From Candidatus Cryosericum septentrionale (lineage in GTDB: Bacteria; Caldisericota; Caldisericia; Cryosericales; Cryosericaceae): 64,000 nt of DNA. The translations under genes were made by a program, and so were the position numbers. The DNA lies in assembly GCF_003570995.1 (NCBI RefSeq), contig NZ_QXIY01000017.1, forward strand, positions 19,049 through 83,048, written 5' to 3'. Each line of letters starts with the position of its first letter. The first letter of the stretch is position 1. This document shows positions 61,004-64,000 of this stretch, in pieces. The notes below the pieces were generated by a model, which had not been told where the DNA came from, made no database searches, and saw only the letters and a program-made list of their open reading frames with translations.

Positions 61004-61317
61004 CCGCGAATGATAAGCCAGGTTCTGTCGTGGTCAGTCATTTATCTAAGCGACATACCCAAAGGCAGGGAGAAGCAGCCCTGTTTGCCTTCCTATTTTG
61101 TCTTGCTCCAGTTGGGGTTTGCAATGCGCAGCCCATCGCTGGTCTGCCGGTGGTCTCTTACACCGCCATTTCACCCTTACCCCTTGCGGGGCGGTGTATT
61201 TTCTGTTGCGCTTTCCTTGGGGTTACCCCCACTCGGGTTTCCCGAGCAACTCGCTTCTTGGAGCCCGGACTTTCCTCAAGCAGGAGAAACTCCTGCCTGC
61301 GACTGACTCATTCGCGG
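61004..61317 (-). ncRNA. rnpB: RNase P RNA
   Basis: Minus-strand hallmarks of bacterial RNase P RNA: GAGGAAAGTCCGGGCTCC near the 5' end, ACAGAAAATACACCGCC, GGGTGAAATGGCGGTG-type P4 neighbourhood, and CGACAGAACCTGGCTTATC at the 3' end. The termini CCGCGAATGA (61317-61308) and TCATTCGCGG (61013-61004) are exact complements and close P1. About 314 nt. It processes pre-tRNA 5' ends. Its 5' strand overlaps the end of the zinc-ribbon gene by 10 nt including the stop. Confidence 0.93.
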
Positions 61318-62036
61318 TCTTTGGTGCCGACGTACAGTATCTTGCCGCAGATCTCGCAACGGATAAGCTCTTCAGCATCACCGCCGCTCTCGGCATTACG
61401 AAGACGGAACAATATCTTCTGGGGAAGCCTCACGTGACAGTAGTCACAGGTCGAACTGGCCGCTCTTGAAATAGGAGCTCCGCTGAACTTCTGCGACAGG
61501 TTGTCGAAAATCAACTTGGCTTTGAGCGGCAGCTTCGACTTGCGATTCTCAATGTCCTTGCGCAGGGTCGGAAGAGACTTTTTCACGGCCGCTCTCGATT
61601 TTGTGTCCAACTTGGGAATGCTTTGGAGCTCCTTGCGAAGCTTCTCTACCAGCAATTCCGAGGCTCTGGTCTGATCCTCCACGTCCTGCCGGTCGTGAAA
61701 ATTCTTCCCCTGTGCATTCTCGACCTTTTCTTTCTCGAGGGTCAGCTTCTTCATCTTCTCCTCAAGCTTCTGGACCTTGTCTTCGGACATTTCTTCTTTC
61801 CCCAGCTTGGCGCCGGCTTCGTGAACCTTCGCCGAAAGATCGTCCAACTTCTCACTGATCCTGACCTCGTCGGCCCGGAATGTTTCCAGCTGCCCACGCA
61901 ACGCGGCCAGTTGCTCCTCGGTTTCGTCGATCTTGTGACTCAGCAATGAAGAGAGATCCGACTCCTGCAGAAGACGTTCCTTCTGTCGATAGTCCAACTG
62001 AAGTTCTTGAAGTTCCCAAAGCTTGTCTATTAGCAT
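61308..62036 (-). CDS. Zinc-ribbon coiled-coil protein (CT398/COG1579-like)
   Basis: 242 residues, ATG with GAGGTG upstream. About 185 residues of continuous charged coiled coil (KIDETEEQLAALRGQLET, KLEEKMKKLTLEKEKVE) are followed by a C4 zinc ribbon: CDYC and, 32 residues later, CEIC. Such proteins are widespread, often located before rnpB or near ribonuclease genes. A nucleic-acid or flagellar-chaperone role has been proposed for homologues, but function is unsettled. Stop codon lies in the RNase P RNA P1 strand. Confidence 0.85.
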   Translation of the reverse strand: MLIDKLWELQELQLDYRQKERLLQESDLSSLLSHKIDETEEQLAALRGQLETFRADEVRISEKLDDLSAKVHEAGAKLGKEEMSEDKVQKLEEKMKKLTLEKEKVENAQGKNFHDRQDVEDQTRASELLVEKLRKELQSIPKLDTKSRAAVKKSLPTLRKDIENRKSKLPLKAKLIFDNLSQKFSGAPISRAASSTCDYCHVRLPQKILFRLRNAESGGDAEELIRCEICGKILYVGTKDRE

Positions 62037-62066
62037 GAATACACCTCATCGAGGATTCTGACATCC

Positions 62067-62141
62067 TGGTGGGCCCACCTGGATTCGAACCAAGAACCAA
62101 GTGGTTATGAGCCACCTGCTCTACCGTTGAGCTATGGGCCC
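62067..62141 (-). tRNA. tRNA-Met (anticodon CAT)
   Basis: 75 nt with encoded CCA. Acceptor GGGCCCA pairs with TGGGCCC, discriminator A, anticodon loop CTCATAA. A fully paired first position excludes an initiator tRNA. An Ile2 tRNA with a lysidine-modified CAT cannot be fully excluded from sequence alone. Confidence 0.9.
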
Positions 62142-62182
62142 CTGCGTTGCGCGCACGTCAGGGAAGGGCCTGCGTGGGTTTT

Positions 62183-62210
62183 ATTATAGGCGGGGACGGC
62201 CGTGCGTCAA
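62183..62210 (-). promoter_or_regulatory. Promoter of tRNA-Met
   Basis: Minus strand TTGACG (62210-62205), 16 nt, TATAAT (62188-62183), about 40 nt before the tRNA. The TGA inside the -35 hexamer is the stop codon of the upstream gene. It may also drive the zinc-ribbon gene and rnpB. Confidence 0.8.
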
Positions 62211-64000
62211 CCTTTCGACGCGCACAGGTACGCCATAGCCTCCTCCCTGGAGGCGATCGTACCGTCCAGCTGGAGGCGTCGCACTTGGTCGAGCAGCAGT
62301 CCGATTTGTTGTCCCTCGGGAATGCCGAGGATCACGACGTCTCTACCTGAGACCAGCGGTGGCTCGTCCATCCGAGAAAGGACTGTCATGAGGAGGTCGC
62401 GAGGTCCGGTGGTCTCCAATCCGGCAAGGTGGGCCTCCAGGATCGAGAGCATGGGTAAGGGCAAGCCATCGAGTTCCTCTGCTGCAGTGCTCACCTTACA
62501 TGTTCCTTGCTCGAGAAGGCGGCGCAATGCCCGTTCCTTTCGCTGCCATGACCGGCACACCGTTGCCAGTCGGTCGCCCAGTCCGAAGTCCTTGAGGACC
62601 TCCTGCAATTCCCCCGCAGGAATGTCGCCTAGCCACACGAGAAGCGGTGCAACCCACGGAGGAGCGTCCAGGCCGTTCACGGCCACGTGGAGACCCTCCT
62701 CGAGGGCGGACAGGAGTCGGACTTTCGCAGCCCGCGGCGAAACCAGTGGAAGACCAATGAGTCCGCATCCGAGTAAGCAAAGCGCTTTGATGCATGCGAC
62801 GCTCCTGCCTCCCAAGAGCAGCTCCTTGAACTCGTCCTGTGCACGTCTGTTGCGGCGCACATTCAAGAGTCCGAGCTCAAGAGCCTCCCTCGCCTTGTCA
62901 CGGGTACCGTCCTCAAGAGCGAAACCCAGACGTGTCTGGGCTGCCACCGCACGCAGTATCCGCGCGGGGTCCTCGATAAAGCTGTCGGAATACGTCATCC
63001 GGATCGTCCGGGCTTCAAGGTCCTTCAGCCCTCCGGTGGCGTCGACGATGGTGCCGAAATCGCTCTCTGAAAGGGACATGGCAAGAGCATTCACGGTGAA
63101 GTCCCTCCTCAGCAGATCCTTCATCAATGATGCAGGGGCGACCGTGGGCAACGAGCCCGGAAAGTCGTAGTACTCGAGGCGAGCAGCTGCAAAATCGTAC
63201 TCCCGCTCTCGGATACGAACCTTGTGTGTCATGAAGCGTCCATAAGAAATCACGTTGGTATTGAAGGACTTGGCGACTGCCGCGGCAACGCCCGAGACGT
63301 CTTTCTCCGTGACAATGTCGAAATCGTTGGGAGGCCTGCCGAGGAGGACGTCGCGTACCGAGCCGCCGACCAGATAAGCCCTGTTTTCCTCCGCATCGCC
63401 AATCTGACCAATTCTAGCCAAGGTCGCCGCCGTGCCGCTTCCACCCAGCCGATCAAGGTCGGAACGCGCGATGACCCGCACGCCTGGTGTCCGCACGACG
63501 CTCTGTGGATGTGCCGTGCTGTTGAGGTAGCGGAGGACATCGGACCTCGACACGACGCCCAGAAGGCAGTCCTGTTCCATGACCAGCAGGAGGCCTGTGT
63601 TGTACGTACCGAACGCCTGTATCAGCTCTTCGACGGTTGCAGTGAGGGGAACAGCCGCAATGCGCGTATTCAGGAAGTAATGCACAGGCTTCTGCTGGAG
63701 CCGAGTGAGCGAAGTCTTCTCGAGAGCTTTCTTGGAAACGACGCCGACAATTCGGCTATCACGCTCGACTGGCAGCACCGAGAACCCAAGATTCACCATT
63801 ATGTGCAGGGCTTCTTCGGCGGACCGGTCCTGGGAGACTGTCGCGGGATGGGGCGTCATGATATCGCGGACCACCTGGTGCCACTGCGTACCCCTCGCGG
63901 CTATCGCGGATACAATGTGCTCCTGTGCAGTCTCAGCGGATGTTCCGTCGCGCAGGATGGATGCTGCCGCATGGATCCGGCCTGCTCCTCCCAGAGGAGC
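62207..64000 (-). CDS. DHH-CBS-poly(A) polymerase/tRNA nucleotidyltransferase fusion (5' end outside window)
   Basis: 598 codons up to the window edge, frame open throughout. The part nearest the edge reads GGAGRIHAAAS, the end of a DHHA1-type phosphoesterase domain. A CBS pair follows (VRDIMTPHPATVSQD, then GVVSRSDVLRYL), then the class II nucleotidyltransferase: YLVGGSVRDVLLG, NDFDIV, LLRRDFTVNALA and EDPARILRA. Such three-part proteins act as A-adding or CCA enzymes in several phyla; the DHH domain may be a nuclease. A GTG at 63874 could start a shorter form but would cut the DHHA1 tail. Confidence 0.88.
   Translation of the reverse strand, partial: APLGGAGRIHAAASILRDGTSAETAQEHIVSAIAARGTQWHQVVRDIMTPHPATVSQDRSAEEALHIMVNLGFSVLPVERDSRIVGVVSKKALEKTSLTRLQQKPVHYFLNTRIAAVPLTATVEELIQAFGTYNTGLLLVMEQDCLLGVVSRSDVLRYLNSTAHPQSVVRTPGVRVIARSDLDRLGGSGTAATLARIGQIGDAEENRAYLVGGSVRDVLLGRPPNDFDIVTEKDVSGVAAAVAKSFNTNVISYGRFMTHKVRIREREYDFAAARLEYYDFPGSLPTVAPASLMKDLLRRDFTVNALAMSLSESDFGTIVDATGGLKDLEARTIRMTYSDSFIEDPARILRAVAAQTRLGFALEDGTRDKAREALELGLLNVRRNRRAQDEFKELLLGGRSVACIKALCLLGCGLIGLPLVSPRAAKVRLLSALEEGLHVAVNGLDAPPWVAPLLVWLGDIPAGELQEVLKDFGLGDRLATVCRSWQRKERALRRLLEQGTCKVSTAAEELDGLPLPMLSILEAHLAGLETTGPRDLLMTVLSRMDEPPLVSGRDVVILGIPEGQQIGLLLDQVRRLQLDGTIASREEAMAYLCASKG

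Noticed and set aside
60926-61469. Several overlapping plus-strand frames after tpiA
   Set aside because: They lie over the RNase P RNA gene, whose hallmarks and P1 pairing explain the sequence.

Overview
The window has two compositionally distinct parts. Positions 1 to about 17.8 kb are an accessory island. Its first 12 kb is AT-rich by eye, and 12.9-17.75 kb is intermediate. From about 18.2 kb to the end lies GC-rich, tightly packed core chromosome. I saw no rRNA or other decisive taxonomic marker. The core gene order (type IV pilus genes, Xaa-Pro peptidase, efp, asp23-like, nusB, ispA, dxs, nadK, recN, buk-ptb, and rplU-rpmA-obgE-nadD-yqeK) is Firmicutes/Caldisericota-like. Together with butyrate kinase, a tungsten-type aldehyde oxidoreductase and peptide uptake, it suggests a fermentative, probably anaerobic bacterium. 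A GC-rich Caldisericota/Cryosericota-type lineage would fit, but this is a guess.

Island, block 1 (1-11.9 kb): the end of one peptide-transporter ATPase gene and an Asp/Glu (hydantoin) racemase. Next come an IS110 element sitting in a decayed IS481-like element, a DUF917 protein, a complete Dpp-type peptide ABC transporter (SBP, two permeases, two ATPases) and an M29/NicX-like metalloenzyme. This looks like an uptake and breakdown unit for peptide- or hydantoin-like compounds. Block 2 (12.9-17.7 kb): SCP2 protein, iron alcohol dehydrogenase, aldehyde:ferredoxin oxidoreductase, a MoaD-type carrier and an E1-like activating enzyme, i.e. an alcohol/aldehyde/acid redox unit with its own pterin-dithiolene sulfur system. 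Relics of the same IS, all in one orientation, lie at 2.65-3.66, 12.07-12.9 and 17.84-17.88 kb, so each block has a relic on both sides.

Core: prepilin peptidase and pilMNO with a small PilP-position protein; pepQ-like, efp, asp23-like, nusB, acyP, ispA, dxs, nadK and recN; butyrate kinase with two tandem phosphate acyltransferases; typA; a lone DUF2344 gene; a site-2-protease-like M50 peptidase, trpS and scpAB; an ABC-F ATPase; a GNAT-like protein. Three tRNA genes (Leu, Cys, Gly) follow the rplU-rpmA-obgE-nadD-yqeK operon. Divergent from that operon run pth, mfd, mazG, a UPF0104-type membrane protein, deoB, recG, rsmD, a 7TM-HD phosphodiesterase, ybeY, a CBS/CorC membrane protein and tpiA. 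The RNase P RNA, a zinc-ribbon coiled-coil protein, tRNA-Met and the 3' part of a DHH-CBS-poly(A) polymerase fusion complete the window on the minus strand.

The most interesting signals are: (i) four core genes (nadK, DUF2344, pth, mazG) with a TTGnnn-16-TAnnnT promoter ending 6-7 nt before the start codon, which predicts leaderless mRNAs; (ii) obgE, whose conserved N-terminus can only be translated from an ATT codon preceded by a good Shine-Dalgarno; (iii) the P1 helix of RNase P RNA overlapping the stop codon of the upstream gene; (iv) stop codons embedded in promoter elements; (v) IS relics beside both cargo blocks, two of them sharing the same internal amber codon; and (vi) a candidate bridge RNA at the IS110 element.
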